A stretch of 64,000 nt of DNA, from contig NZ_PHFJ01000009.1 in the NCBI RefSeq assembly GCF_003144535.1, forward strand, positions 1 through 64,000. Reading direction: 5' to 3'. The translations under genes and the position numbers were made by a program. The notes under the pieces are model-generated. The model saw only the letters and a list, made by a program, of their open reading frames with translations. It did no database searches and was not told the DNA's origin. This stretch comes from Proteus penneri. GTDB taxonomy: Bacteria; Pseudomonadota; Gammaproteobacteria; Enterobacterales; Enterobacteriaceae. Each line of letters begins with the position of its first letter. Within the stretch, counting starts at the first letter, position 1. Positions 1-9,523 of this stretch are shown here, in pieces.

Positions 1-1886
1 CGCGCTTGCTCAGCTTTAGCTTTATCGGCTTGCTCTTTGTCTAAGCGCGCTTGCTCAGTGATATTATCTCTTGTATTCGGTTCGATATTAGCGGTTTGCT
101 TATCTTTTTGTAATTCAGCCAGTATTTGTTGATTTTTTTTGTGTTCATAGCTAACAATCTGTAATTTAAGCCCTATTGGGCTGTTATCTGATGTTGATAT
201 ATCCCTTTCAAAATTATCTTGTTTTGTTTTATAAAAATCTATGTCAGATGTATATTCATGGAGTTTATTGGAATGTTTATTCCAAGCTTCTACACCTCCG
301 TTATCTATGATTTCCTCTATTTTCTTTTTATTTTCTATGGCTTCATTATATTTTTTAGTTGTTTCTTGTAGTTGAATTTTTAAATTAACTACAAAACGAT
401 CATATTCCGTTTGGGCTGTATTTAGTCTTATTTCTGTTGTATTAAAATGATCTTTTGCAGATTTAATATCCTTTTTCGCTAAAATAGTATCTAAGAATAT
501 ATTAATTTTTTCTTTTTCTTGTTCTATTGTGTTGATTTTCTTTTTATCTAAATGCCATGCGACCGCATACCACTTATCATCCTGTTTTTTAGAGATCCCA
601 AAAATAGTATTACCATCTTTAGAAATAGAGTGTGCTTCTGATTCTTCGTTGTTATCGTGATTTCTAATTTTAAAATTTGGTAATAAAATAGAATAATTAT
701 CTTGAATAAAGTATGCAAAAGCATTTCTAGGGTGTTGTGATAAACGTAATTCTTTTATTTCCCTTAAATCACCATCACCGTATTCGGTCCATCCAACAAA
801 AAAATCACCTTTTTCTGAAATAGCTGTTGCTTCTGAATTATAGTAATTAATGCTACTATTAATTCTAGGGATTTTAAATTTATCGTTATTTTGAATGTTT
901 GGATTGTAAATGAAAGCTTGCCGAATTAATCTCTCATTACGTTCCTCTCTGCGCTTAACAAGTGATTCTACCCAGCCTACGGCAATATCATTTTTTTTAG
1001 AAAAATGATTTATTTTTGATGAGCCATACTCTGAGTTTGAAAGCAACTCAATCGTGTTTTTTTCTTTGTCATAAATGAAAGCTAATCTAACATTAATTGA
1101 ATCTTGATTATCTCTTTGTTGTGTACCATAAATATACTTTCCACTATACGAGATACCCGTAATATTGGGATTTTGGTCTGAGGAGTAATTATTGAATATA
1201 CTTAAATCATTAAAGGCAATAAATCTATTTTTTTCAATGTGATTTTTTAATTCAGTATTATCTATATCACTAAGCAGAACTGTTTTTTTATTTTTATTAT
1301 CAAAGATAAAAAAATTTTTTTCATTTATTGGGTAAAGGTGTGAGTAAAGGTCTTTATCTTCCGAGTAAAGGCTAAATAAGCCATCTTCTGTCGTAAGATA
1401 ATAATCATCATTAATAACGTAACTAATGTTATTTTTATTGTTAAATAGAGTTGTTTCTTTTAAATAAATATCATATACAAAAAATATATCACTATTATTA
1501 TTTTTATGTTCACCATGAGCTGTTAAGTAACGACCATTCTCAGAAAGAGAGATCGCTTTAATATTATTAAAACCGTTTATTTCTAATGGATTAAAGCTTT
1601 TGCCTAAGTCGTGACTTATATTAATTTTATTATCATCAGAAACTATTATTGTATTTTGGTATTTAGAAGTTAAGATTACGGGGATATCTCTTGTTTCCAT
1701 TCTACCATGAATATGTTTGTTACTTGAATAATCTTTAAGTGAAAGGCGATCAATAAATTCGAATTTGAATTTGTTTTTTTCAGTTTCGATTAATTCTTTT
1801 GGAGAGTCTACGGCATAGCTATATGACGAGTTAATTATTATTGAAGCAATAATTGATAGTTTTATATTTGGTTTACTTATAAGCAT
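1..1886 (-). CDS. Large secreted beta-propeller/coiled-coil protein, probable autotransporter passenger (C-terminus outside window)
   Basis: Open on the minus strand from an ATG at 1886 to the window edge with no stop, so at least 628 residues and truncated by the edge. Residues 1-25 form a Sec-type signal peptide (short Lys N-terminus, hydrophobic core, SYSYA then VDSP). Residues ~27-445 contain several repeats of the form 'S.dG...vGw....AFiY' (for example ISEKGDFFVGW and NAFAYF; ISKDGNTIFG and AVAWHLD), typical of beta-propeller passengers with HAF-like repeats. From ~450 on the protein is Lys/Glu/Gln-rich and helical, ending at the edge in EQA/DKA repeats. A GGAAT ribosome site lies just upstream of the start. 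The autotransporter assignment is inferred from architecture; the expected beta-barrel would lie beyond the left edge. The gene is very AT-rich, like accessory surface genes. Confidence 0.6.
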   Translation of the reverse strand, partial: MLISKPNIKLSIIASIIINSSYSYAVDSPKELIETEKNKFKFEFIDRLSLKDYSSNKHIHGRMETRDIPVILTSKYQNTIIVSDDNKINISHDLGKSFNPLEINGFNNIKAISLSENGRYLTAHGEHKNNNSDIFFVYDIYLKETTLFNNKNNISYVINDDYYLTTEDGLFSLYSEDKDLYSHLYPINEKNFFIFDNKNKKTVLLSDIDNTELKNHIEKNRFIAFNDLSIFNNYSSDQNPNITGISYSGKYIYGTQQRDNQDSINVRLAFIYDKEKNTIELLSNSEYGSSKINHFSKKNDIAVGWVESLVKRREERNERLIRQAFIYNPNIQNNDKFKIPRINSSINYYNSEATAISEKGDFFVGWTEYGDGDLREIKELRLSQHPRNAFAYFIQDNYSILLPNFKIRNHDNNEESEAHSISKDGNTIFGISKKQDDKWYAVAWHLDKKKINTIEQEKEKINIFLDTILAKKDIKSAKDHFNTTEIRLNTAQTEYDRFVVNLKIQLQETTKKYNEAIENKKKIEEIIDNGGVEAWNKHSNKLHEYTSDIDFYKTKQDNFERDISTSDNSPIGLKLQIVSYEHKKNQQILAELQKDKQTANIEPNTRDNITEQARLDKEQADKAKAEQA

Positions 1887-2038
1887 AAATTATTATTCCA
1901 TATATACTGGCAGGTTTTTTTTGAAGACTAATTTGATATTCTTTTTATGTCAATATAAATGGATTTTATTTTAAAATACATTGCTAATTATGTTTATTAT
2001 AATTATTAGTTGTTATTTTAATTTTTTATTTATTTTGA

Positions 2039-2905
2039 TTATGAATATATATTTGGTGTTTTAATATTGAAAATGCCTCTTTTATTTAATTCTTTTTTAA
2101 ATAAATCAATGTGTTGTTTTTGTGCTGTTCTCCAATTACTCGCCTTACCATATACCCCATGTTGATGAAAGGCATTAATTCTTACTAATATCGATTCTCC
2201 TAGTGAATTAATAAACTGAGAAAGTAATCCAATATTTTCTAAGTAATCTGTTTTTTCTGGAATATATAAAAGGCGTAATTCTGTAAGTAAATTATTGTTC
2301 GCGAGCCATTTAATTGATTCTTTAATACGTTGATTACCTCGACCGGTTAAATAAATATGTGATTCTTCATGCCAACTTTTTAAATCGATCATAGCACCAT
2401 CCATATAGGGGGCAATTTTCTGCCAACCATTAATTGATAATGTGCCATTACTATCAATTAAACAGGAGAGGTGTTTCAGATCGGGTGCTTCTTTGATTGC
2501 TTTAAAATAATCAATCAAAAAAGGCAGTTGTAACGTAGATTCACCACCACTGATGGTGACACCATTAATAAATGCTGCATATTTGCGTGTAAGAGCCATT
2601 AGTTCATCAACAGTATAGGTTAATGTCATCGGGCTTGATTGTCGTGGGCATTGTTGAATACAGGTATCACACTGTTCACAGCTTGTACTATTCCAACTTA
2701 TCTTACCATTTTGTAATGAAAGCGCTTGCTGTGGGCAAGTCGCAATGCAGTCACCGCAACTGTCACAGATCCCCATAGTGTAGGGATTGTGACAATTTTT
2801 ACACCGCAAATTACACCCTTGCAGGAAGATGGCCAGACGATTGCCTGGCCCATCTACACAAGAGAAGGGGAGTATCTTATTTATCGAAACGCATCTGCTG
2901 TTCAT
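2039..2905 (-). CDS. yjjW: YjjW, radical SAM glycyl-radical-enzyme activase
   Basis: Predicted activating enzyme that uses S-adenosylmethionine and a 4Fe-4S cluster to install the glycyl radical on its partner YjjI. The radical SAM CxxxCxxC motif is visible in GCNLRCKNCHNP, followed by two ferredoxin-type clusters (CDSCGDCIATCP and CEQCDTCIQQCP), the layout of PflA-family activases with an inserted 8-Fe ferredoxin domain. The sequence aligns by eye along its whole length with recalled E. coli YjjW (287 aa; 288 here). The start was set at ATG 2905 because the product then begins MNSRC like the E. coli protein; a 19-residue longer frame exists. It overlaps the 3' end of yjjI by 29 bases, so the two are co-translated. 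Confidence 0.93.
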   Translation of the reverse strand: MNSRCVSINKILPFSCVDGPGNRLAIFLQGCNLRCKNCHNPYTMGICDSCGDCIATCPQQALSLQNGKISWNSTSCEQCDTCIQQCPRQSSPMTLTYTVDELMALTRKYAAFINGVTISGGESTLQLPFLIDYFKAIKEAPDLKHLSCLIDSNGTLSINGWQKIAPYMDGAMIDLKSWHEESHIYLTGRGNQRIKESIKWLANNNLLTELRLLYIPEKTDYLENIGLLSQFINSLGESILVRINAFHQHGVYGKASNWRTAQKQHIDLFKKELNKRGIFNIKTPNIYS

Positions 2906-4418
2906 GACTGATAACTCTAGGTTTACGTTCAGCGATATGACAGTTTGCTGTGGCTTCATCACCTAACCAAGTGGTATTAAGGCGGGAGCCTTCTTCTTTG
3001 TATTTTTTTAAATCAGATAAACGCACCATATAACCAGTAACACGCACTAAATCATTACCCCCTACGTTGGCAGTAAATTCTCTTAATCCGGAGGAAAATG
3101 CCCCTAAGCAGAGTTGCATTAACGCATCAGGATTTTGTTTGATGGTTTCATCAACGGTTAAAATATCGCTGATCCCTGAGGTATAAAATTGATGGTGAGG
3201 AGCAACCGTCATTAAATGGGTAACAGGATCTGGCTCTTTACCATAAGGAATGCGAGTCGCAGGAGTTGTGCCAATATCAGAACTAATACCTGATTGTGCA
3301 TGTAACATGGCTCGATGCTTCCAACCATATTTAACAGGTGTATCAGCGACAAATTGTGCCAGTTTTTCGCTGATCATATAGCTAAGTTTGTTGGCAGATT
3401 CATTATCACCATAAGCAGCTTGCTTGCCTTCTTTTTCAAGTAGAAGTGCTACGGCTTCTGCCATGCCATAAATACCAAACATGGGCGCGAAGCGATTAGG
3501 TGAGATCAAACCTTCTTCGACTAAGAAACTTTGTTGAAAGAAGTTCGATTTTTCATAGAGATATTCACAACGTACATCAATAATCTCTATCTGTTTCTGC
3601 ATATAAAATGGCAAAACCTGAGTTAGAAAATCTTGGCTATCTTGGCTACGTTTAGCGACTTCTTTAAGGTTAATCCGTACTAAAGTGCTACCGCCACCAC
3701 TTTGCGGTAGAGAGTTATAACAACTGACAATTCCGTATTCATCTTTTCCAAATACCGCATCTTGCAAAATACTGTTAGCAATATGAGGTTTACTGCTGTG
3801 GCAAATATTGGTGATGGCTTGGTGAAGAAGGTCTGTTGGTGTTGAATTCGCATCATAAATAAAGGTGAGATTAGGTGCGACTTGCTGAAGTTCAACATCC
3901 ACTTTAAGAATTAAACGTGTAAGAACTGAGTCTTCAGGGCCAATATTGGCGTGCATAAAAGCATCGGGTAGTGTTCTATCGAGATAACGCCAGAAGCGTT
4001 TTAATTTAGGGTAAAGCTGCTCTTCGGTTAGCTCGCCGACATAAGGCAGTAAAATTTTATCAATACGCCCTAAATAAACAGGCATAGAGGTTACAGAAGG
4101 AACATGGTGATAAAGGATAGTCAGCATGTTTAAGGCGTCGTCAAAATCTTGCGCAGGTTCGAGTTCTAAATAGCGAGATCCCTGTGCTAAAAACTTCGCG
4201 TAATCAGGCAGGACATAACGTGGTTTATAAGGGGCATGACCTTCATACATATCACAGATAACCCGTTCATTAAGCGCTTTAGCTGCATCTTCAGGTAGAG
4301 ACGGATAAGGCAACATATTCTCAGCTTCTAACGCCAGAAAATGACGTTTTTGTTCCGGGGAAAGGGTTGGGTTTTCTACGATTTGTCGACAACGTTGGAT
4401 AACAGATTGTTCAGTCAT
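2877..4418 (-). CDS. yjjI: YjjI, glycyl radical enzyme of unknown substrate (DUF3029)
   Basis: 513-residue protein nearly collinear with recalled E. coli YjjI (516 aa). The C-terminal RVTGYMVRL is the conserved glycyl-radical loop, and Cys in IVSCYNSLP is the likely thiyl-radical residue. The physiological reaction is unknown; pyruvate formate-lyase-like chemistry is expected from the fold. ATG 4418 was chosen because GAGGTGG sits 5 bases upstream; a TTG 18 bases further upstream is less likely. It is first in a two-gene operon with its activase yjjW. In E. coli this pair adjoins deoC; here it sits some 22 kb from deoC on the other side of serB-radA-nadR. Confidence 0.93.
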   Translation of the reverse strand: MTEQSVIQRCRQIVENPTLSPEQKRHFLALEAENMLPYPSLPEDAAKALNERVICDMYEGHAPYKPRYVLPDYAKFLAQGSRYLELEPAQDFDDALNMLTILYHHVPSVTSMPVYLGRIDKILLPYVGELTEEQLYPKLKRFWRYLDRTLPDAFMHANIGPEDSVLTRLILKVDVELQQVAPNLTFIYDANSTPTDLLHQAITNICHSSKPHIANSILQDAVFGKDEYGIVSCYNSLPQSGGGSTLVRINLKEVAKRSQDSQDFLTQVLPFYMQKQIEIIDVRCEYLYEKSNFFQQSFLVEEGLISPNRFAPMFGIYGMAEAVALLLEKEGKQAAYGDNESANKLSYMISEKLAQFVADTPVKYGWKHRAMLHAQSGISSDIGTTPATRIPYGKEPDPVTHLMTVAPHHQFYTSGISDILTVDETIKQNPDALMQLCLGAFSSGLREFTANVGGNDLVRVTGYMVRLSDLKKYKEEGSRLNTTWLGDEATANCHIAERKPRVISHEQQMRFDK

Positions 4419-4580
4419 AACCACCTCAGTACTCAAAGAGCCAGAAAAAGATTTAAAACTTATCTTTTTAGGTTAATGACTTGGTCAGAATTTACCGTGA
4501 CTTTAAACAAAACCCCCTTAAAGATTAAGGAAATAGCACAAAAATACGCATAAATTAGATATATCTAAATAAGTAAATAG

Positions 4581-4617
4581 AAAAAAGTGAGCTTAGTTAA
4601 TTATTCACTAAACTCAC
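4581..4617 (-). terminator. Rho-independent terminator of ytjB
   Basis: Eleven-base arms with one mismatch (4587-4597 and 4607-4617) enclose a short AT loop. On the minus strand they are followed by six T (positions 4586-4581). It lies 27 bases after the ytjB stop. Confidence 0.85.
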
Positions 4618-4643
4618 TGAATAGTTTGCTAAAAAATAAGAAT

Positions 4644-5378
4644 TTATATTTTATCTATTTTATTGTCAGTGTCGTTATTTTCCTCTTTGACACCCTCTTT
4701 TAATTCATTTTCTTCATCATTTTCATCCACGCTTTCTTTATCTTCCCCTTTTTCAGTACGAGGCGGTAAATTAGCTGTTAATAAATAAGGAGACTGTTGC
4801 CAATGAACGGGAGTTAGCTGAAGAAGGTTATGAGAAAGCAAAAATCCAATCGCAAGTGCAACTAATAGCATGACTCGCAATAAATTAGTGGTGTTATCGA
4901 CTTGGCTTGATTCAGTGATCAACTGGTGAGTATCTAATGTCAGCCTTAAAAATCCCTTCGGTTTATCTTTACCCGGTACAGGAACAACAAGTTGGTGATT
5001 AAAAGAACCGCCACTCTTCTGTCCTTCTAGTGCTAATCGTTCTTTAACAGTGACATTTTCACCACTATGCGCTATTTGTGTTCCATCTTCTAAATAAAGG
5101 CTGGCATCAAGTACCCGACTATTGTGAGTGAGATGATTTAAATTAGCCATAATGAGGGGATTTACGTTATCTTTGCTACTGTCATCCAAATAAGTGGATA
5201 AAGAGAACGCAACTTGTTCTGCCAGCGTTTTTGCAAGCTCTTCAAACTGAGTAATACGGGCGTGTTGATTAGCACGGCTAAAATAAGACGCGCCTTGCAT
5301 AAGAAATGCCAATAGTGCGATACAAATCAGTATAATCGCCGTTTTTTGTAGTTTGAATTTTAGTTTGTCTTTAAGCAT
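4644..5378 (-). CDS. ytjB: YtjB (Smp), inner-membrane protein next to serB
   Basis: 244-residue membrane protein matching recalled E. coli YtjB/Smp (214 aa) through the first ~190 residues. It has one N-terminal transmembrane helix (~residues 10-30), a periplasmic domain (~31-155) that includes the well-conserved LRLTLDTHQL segment, and a second helix (~160-180). The C-terminal tail is longer than in E. coli and extremely acidic (runs of Glu, Asp and Lys). The molecular role is unknown; the gene is conserved divergent from serB. ATG 5378 was chosen because AAAGG is 6 bases upstream of it; an ATG six bases further upstream would touch that site. Confidence 0.85.
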   Translation of the reverse strand: MLKDKLKFKLQKTAIILICIALLAFLMQGASYFSRANQHARITQFEELAKTLAEQVAFSLSTYLDDSSKDNVNPLIMANLNHLTHNSRVLDASLYLEDGTQIAHSGENVTVKERLALEGQKSGGSFNHQLVVPVPGKDKPKGFLRLTLDTHQLITESSQVDNTTNLLRVMLLVALAIGFLLSHNLLQLTPVHWQQSPYLLTANLPPRTEKGEDKESVDENDEENELKEGVKEENNDTDNKIDKI

Positions 5379-5487
5379 GTTCATCCTTTTGCGTAAGCAA
5401 GTATGTGCATGTTGCCAGATGAGTCAGAGATAGAATAGGCTGAATAACGATTATTTTGTTCAGACAGGGGAAAACAGGAGAATAAGT

Positions 5488-6465
5488 ATGTCAAATAGTC
5501 TGACCTATTGCTATTTACCGGATGAAATCCGTAAATGGCCAGGTCTGCCACTATCACTCAGTGGTGAAGAAGTCATGCCACTGGATTATCGTGCTGGCGA
5601 TAGTGGGTGGTTACTTTATGGACGAGAACTCGATAAAAAAAGAATTAGCGAGTTTCAACATAAATTAGGCGTGGCAATTGTGGTGGTTTCTTCATGGCGT
5701 ATTGATGATTACCAAGTGGTACGTATTGCCGGCAGCCTAACCCGTAGAATTCGCCGTTTATCTGATGAATGTGGTCTGGATGTCGTTCCACTAGGTGAAA
5801 TCCCTCGCTTGCGTTCTCCTGGACTTTTAGTGATGGATATGGATTCAACGGCTATTCAAATTGAGTGTATTGATGAAATCGCCAAACTTGCAGGAGTGGG
5901 TGATAAAGTTGCGGCAATAACAGAACGCGCTATGCAAGGTGAAATGGATTTTAGTGAAAGCTTAAAACTCCGTGTTGCTGAACTGAAAGGTGCTGATGCT
6001 TCTATCTTGCAAAAAGTAATGGATGATTTACCTCTTATGCCGGGGTTAACGAGCTTAGTGCGTAAACTTCAAGCGATGGACTGGCATATTGCTATTGCAT
6101 CGGGTGGCTTTACGTATTTCGCCGATAATTTAAAACAAAAATTACGCTTAGTGGCTGCTGTTGCTAATCATCTTGAAATTAAAGATGGCAAACTGACAGG
6201 TAAAGTCAAAGGCACGATTGTTGATGCGAAATACAAGGCACAAGTGCTTGCGCGTTTAGCGAAAGATTTAGAGATCCCAATAGAGCAAACAATTGCCATT
6301 GGTGATGGTGCAAACGATCTTAAAATGCTGAGAAAAGCGGGGCTTGGCATTGCATATCATGCAAAACCGAAAGTGTATGCTCAAGCAAAAGTCGCTATTC
6401 GTCATGCTGATTTAATGGGTGTAATGTGTATTTTAAGTGGTGGTTTAAAACACGAAGAGCGCTAA
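5488..6465 (+). CDS. serB: Phosphoserine phosphatase
   Basis: Last step of serine synthesis: hydrolyses phosphoserine to serine. HAD-superfamily enzyme of 325 residues (E. coli SerB 322). Motif I DMDST at ~117-121 carries the nucleophilic Asp; motif II Ser is in IASGG, and motif IV is GDGANDLKM at ~272-280. The N-terminal ~105 residues form the regulatory region seen in enterobacterial SerB. AGGAG lies 6 bases before the ATG. It is first in a serB-radA-nadR string (38 bases to radA) and divergent from ytjB, the same arrangement as in E. coli. Confidence 0.97.
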   Translation: MSNSLTYCYLPDEIRKWPGLPLSLSGEEVMPLDYRAGDSGWLLYGRELDKKRISEFQHKLGVAIVVVSSWRIDDYQVVRIAGSLTRRIRRLSDECGLDVVPLGEIPRLRSPGLLVMDMDSTAIQIECIDEIAKLAGVGDKVAAITERAMQGEMDFSESLKLRVAELKGADASILQKVMDDLPLMPGLTSLVRKLQAMDWHIAIASGGFTYFADNLKQKLRLVAAVANHLEIKDGKLTGKVKGTIVDAKYKAQVLARLAKDLEIPIEQTIAIGDGANDLKMLRKAGLGIAYHAKPKVYAQAKVAIRHADLMGVMCILSGGLKHEER

Positions 6466-6503
6466 GTGCGTTTTTCTAAAATCGTTATTGTTGGGAGAAA
6501 AGT

Positions 6504-7895
6504 GTGGCAAAAGCAGCAAAAAGAGCCTTTGTATGTAATGAATGTGGTGCAGATTATCCTCGTTGGCAAGGGCAATGCTCGGCTTGCCATGCGTGGAATA
6601 CAATTACAGAAGTGCGCCTTGCCGCAACCTCTTCTTCCCGTAACGAGCGTTTCAGTGGCTTTGCGGGTGATGCAAAAGGTGCTAGCCGTGTTCAAAAGCT
6701 ATCGGAAATTAGCCTTGAAGCATTACCCCGATTCTCAACAGGATTTAAAGAGTTTGACCGTGTATTAGGTGGTGGCGTTGTTCCCGGAAGTGCTATTTTA
6801 ATCGGGGGAAGTCCCGGCGCAGGTAAGAGTACTTTATTACTACAGACTATGTGCCGTTTAGCTACTGAAATGAAAACGTTGTATGTCACGGGTGAAGAGT
6901 CGCTACAACAAGTTGCTATGCGCGCTCATCGATTAGGTTTACCGACAGCAGAACTGAATATGTTGTCAGAAACCAGCATTGAGCAAATCTGTTTAATTGC
7001 GTCACAAGAAAAGCCTAAATTGATGGTGATTGACTCTATTCAAGTGATGCATATGGCGGATATTCAATCATCACCGGGCAGTGTTGCTCAAGTGCGTGAA
7101 ACGGCTGCTTATTTAACTCGTTTCGCTAAAACCAATGATGTTGCCATTATTATGGTAGGTCATGTGACAAAAGATGGCACATTGGCAGGGCCTAAAGTAC
7201 TGGAACACTGTATTGACTGTTCTGTTATGTTGGATGGTGAGACAGACTCCCGTTTCCGTACTTTACGTAGTCATAAAAACCGTTTTGGTGCCGTTAACGA
7301 ATTAGGTGTTTTTGCCATGACGGAGCAAGGATTACGAGAAGTGAGTAATCCTTCTGCTATCTTTTTAAGCCGAGGAGATGAAATCACATCAGGCAGTTCT
7401 GTGATGGTGGTATGGGAAGGAACAAGGCCTTTGCTGGTGGAGATACAAGCCTTAGTTGATCACTCAATGCTATCAAATCCTCGCCGTGTGGCGGTAGGAT
7501 TAGAGCAAAATCGTCTTGCTATTCTACTTGCCGTTTTACATCGCCATGGCGGATTACAAATGTCTGATCAAGACGTTTTTGTCAATGTGGTGGGAGGGGT
7601 TAAAGTCACAGAAACCAGTGCTGATTTAGCCTTGTTATTATCATTAGTATCAAGTTTTCGTAATCGTCCTTTACCGCGTGATTTAGTGATATTTGGTGAA
7701 GTTGGCCTTGCGGGAGAAATTCGGCCTGTACCGAGTGGACAAGAGCGTATTGCAGAAGCTGCAAAACATGGATTTAAACGGGCGATTGTACCGAGTGCGA
7801 ATATGCCGAAAAAAAATCCTCCTGATATGAAAGTGTATGGTGTGAAGAAGCTGTCAGATGCATTATCTGTTCTTGATGATTTAGAAGATTTCTAA
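6504..7895 (+). CDS. radA: DNA recombination/repair protein RadA (Sms)
   Basis: RecA-like ATPase that promotes branch migration in recombinational repair. The 463 residues begin with a C4 zinc finger (Cys11, 14, 25, 28). Walker A GGSPGAGKST lies at ~101-110, the RadA-specific KNRFG motif at ~253-257, and a C-terminal Lon-protease-like domain follows (VNVVGGVKVTETSADLALLLS, PSGQERI). The start is GTG at 6504 with GGGAG upstream, giving MAKAAKRAFVCNECG like E. coli RadA. It sits between serB and nadR with 11 bases to nadR, so a single operon is likely. Confidence 0.97.
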   Translation: MAKAAKRAFVCNECGADYPRWQGQCSACHAWNTITEVRLAATSSSRNERFSGFAGDAKGASRVQKLSEISLEALPRFSTGFKEFDRVLGGGVVPGSAILIGGSPGAGKSTLLLQTMCRLATEMKTLYVTGEESLQQVAMRAHRLGLPTAELNMLSETSIEQICLIASQEKPKLMVIDSIQVMHMADIQSSPGSVAQVRETAAYLTRFAKTNDVAIIMVGHVTKDGTLAGPKVLEHCIDCSVMLDGETDSRFRTLRSHKNRFGAVNELGVFAMTEQGLREVSNPSAIFLSRGDEITSGSSVMVVWEGTRPLLVEIQALVDHSMLSNPRRVAVGLEQNRLAILLAVLHRHGGLQMSDQDVFVNVVGGVKVTETSADLALLLSLVSSFRNRPLPRDLVIFGEVGLAGEIRPVPSGQERIAEAAKHGFKRAIVPSANMPKKNPPDMKVYGVKKLSDALSVLDDLEDF

Positions 7896-7906
7896 AGGAG
7901 CTAATT

Positions 7907-9151
7907 ATGGGACCTTTTGATTATATCAAACAGGCTATCAGAAAAAATGGATATACATTACAACAAGTTGCTGATGAAAGTGATATGACGAAAGGCTATC
8001 TTAGCCAATTGATTAATAATAAAATCAAGAGCCCCAGTGCGCAAAAAATGTCAGCGTTACACCAATTCTTAGGGTTAGAATACCCAGTGAAAAAGAAAAC
8101 CATCGGTGTGATTTTCGGCAAATTTTATCCACTCCATACAGGGCATATTTATTTAATTCAACGCGCTTGTAGTCAAGTGGATGAATTACATGTCATTTTG
8201 TGTCATGACGAGCCTCGTGATAAAAACTTATTTATCAATAGTGCGATGTCACAACAACCAACAGTCAGTGACAGATTACGTTGGTTATTACAAACCTTTA
8301 AATATCAAAAAAATATTCGTATTCATGAGTTTGATGAGCACGGTATTGAACCACAACCCCATGGTTGGGAAATGTGGAGTGAAGGGATCAAAGCGTTTTT
8401 GCACGAAAAGCAGATAACCCCTGATTTTATCTATACCAGTGAACGAGAAGATTCAGAACAATATAATGCTTTCTTGGGTATTGAAACGGTATTGATTGAT
8501 CCTGAACGTTCCTTTATGAATATTAGTGGTAGCCAAATCCGCCAAGCACCTTTTAAATATTGGGAATATATTCCAACAGAAGTTAAACCCTTCTTTGTGC
8601 GTACCGTGGCTATTTTAGGCGGTGAATCTAGCGGTAAATCAACACTAGTCAATAAGCTTGCCAATATCTTCAATACAACCAGTGCATGGGAGTATGGTCG
8701 CGATTATGTTTTCTCTCATTTAGGTGGCGACGAGATGGCATTACAATATTCGGACTACGATAAAATCGCATTGGGACATGCTCAATATATTGATTTTGCT
8801 GTTAAATATGCCAATAAAGTAGCTTTTGTTGATACGGACTTTGTCACAACGCAGGCATTTTGTTTACGTTATGAAGGTAAAGAGCACCCCTTTGTTCAAG
8901 CTTTGATTGATGAATACCGTTTTGATTTAGTTATCTTGCTAGAAAATAACACGCCATGGGTAGCTGATGGTTTGCGTAGTTTAGGCAGTGATAAAGATCG
9001 TCGTCGTTTCCAAACTTTACTGATGGAAATGTTAGATAAAAACAATATTGAGTATATTAAAGTTAACTCACCTGATTATGACGAGCGCTTCTTAAGTTGC
9101 GTCGAATTAGTCAGAGAATTATTAATGATGCAATCAAAACATATTGAGTAA
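7907..9151 (+). CDS. nadR: NadR, trifunctional NAD regulator / NMN adenylyltransferase / ribosylnicotinamide kinase
   Basis: 414 residues (E. coli 410). The N-terminal HTH (~residues 5-57) matches the Xre-like repressor domain that controls NAD synthesis genes. The nucleotidyltransferase domain starts with GKFYPLHTGHI (~71-81; HxGH signature), and the kinase domain has Walker A GGESSGKST (~239-247). An ideal AAAGGAG precedes the ATG. It is last in serB-radA-nadR and ends at a terminator 11 bases downstream. A second NAD-linked regulator (NrtR type) is encoded at 54098, so this genome may use both NadR and NrtR. Confidence 0.96.
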   Translation: MGPFDYIKQAIRKNGYTLQQVADESDMTKGYLSQLINNKIKSPSAQKMSALHQFLGLEYPVKKKTIGVIFGKFYPLHTGHIYLIQRACSQVDELHVILCHDEPRDKNLFINSAMSQQPTVSDRLRWLLQTFKYQKNIRIHEFDEHGIEPQPHGWEMWSEGIKAFLHEKQITPDFIYTSEREDSEQYNAFLGIETVLIDPERSFMNISGSQIRQAPFKYWEYIPTEVKPFFVRTVAILGGESSGKSTLVNKLANIFNTTSAWEYGRDYVFSHLGGDEMALQYSDYDKIALGHAQYIDFAVKYANKVAFVDTDFVTTQAFCLRYEGKEHPFVQALIDEYRFDLVILLENNTPWVADGLRSLGSDKDRRRFQTLLMEMLDKNNIEYIKVNSPDYDERFLSCVELVRELLMMQSKHIE

Positions 9152-9161
9152 CGTTATGATT

Positions 9162-9185
9162 AAAAACGCCATTAGTGGCGTTTTT
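9162..9185 (+). terminator. Rho-independent terminator after nadR
   Basis: Hairpin with arms AAAAACGCC and GGCGTTTTT around a short loop, ending in a T run, 11 bases after the nadR stop. Confidence 0.88.
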
Positions 9186-9523
9186 ACATTAAAGAATTAA
9201 CTTAAATGCAAGCTTCTCACTTTCTACTAAAGAATAAAGTGTTTTTATTCTTTATCACTGATGAGCTATCAGAACAAAATTACTTACTAAAAGATAAAAA
9301 TACATAAAGAAATCTGTCAAATAAGCTATTTACCTAATAATGCTATTATTTTTCAATAAGGTGAGAAAGGTTACTGAAAATTAATGCGGAGATCTTTATT
9401 ATAAATATTAGGTATAGATTTATCGGTGTGTATTTCTTTTACCATTAGGTGTGAGGAGTCACACTCTCTATCTTCATTCGCTCAGGTGAAGAAGCAGACT
9501 ATTTTTCGTAAAAGGACAAGATA
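9186..9523. other. Non-coding gap between nadR and the DUF218 gene
   Basis: AT-rich intergenic stretch. No ORF, tRNA or strong hairpin was recognised. It should hold the promoter of the downstream gene, but no box was clear enough to call. Confidence 0.5.
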
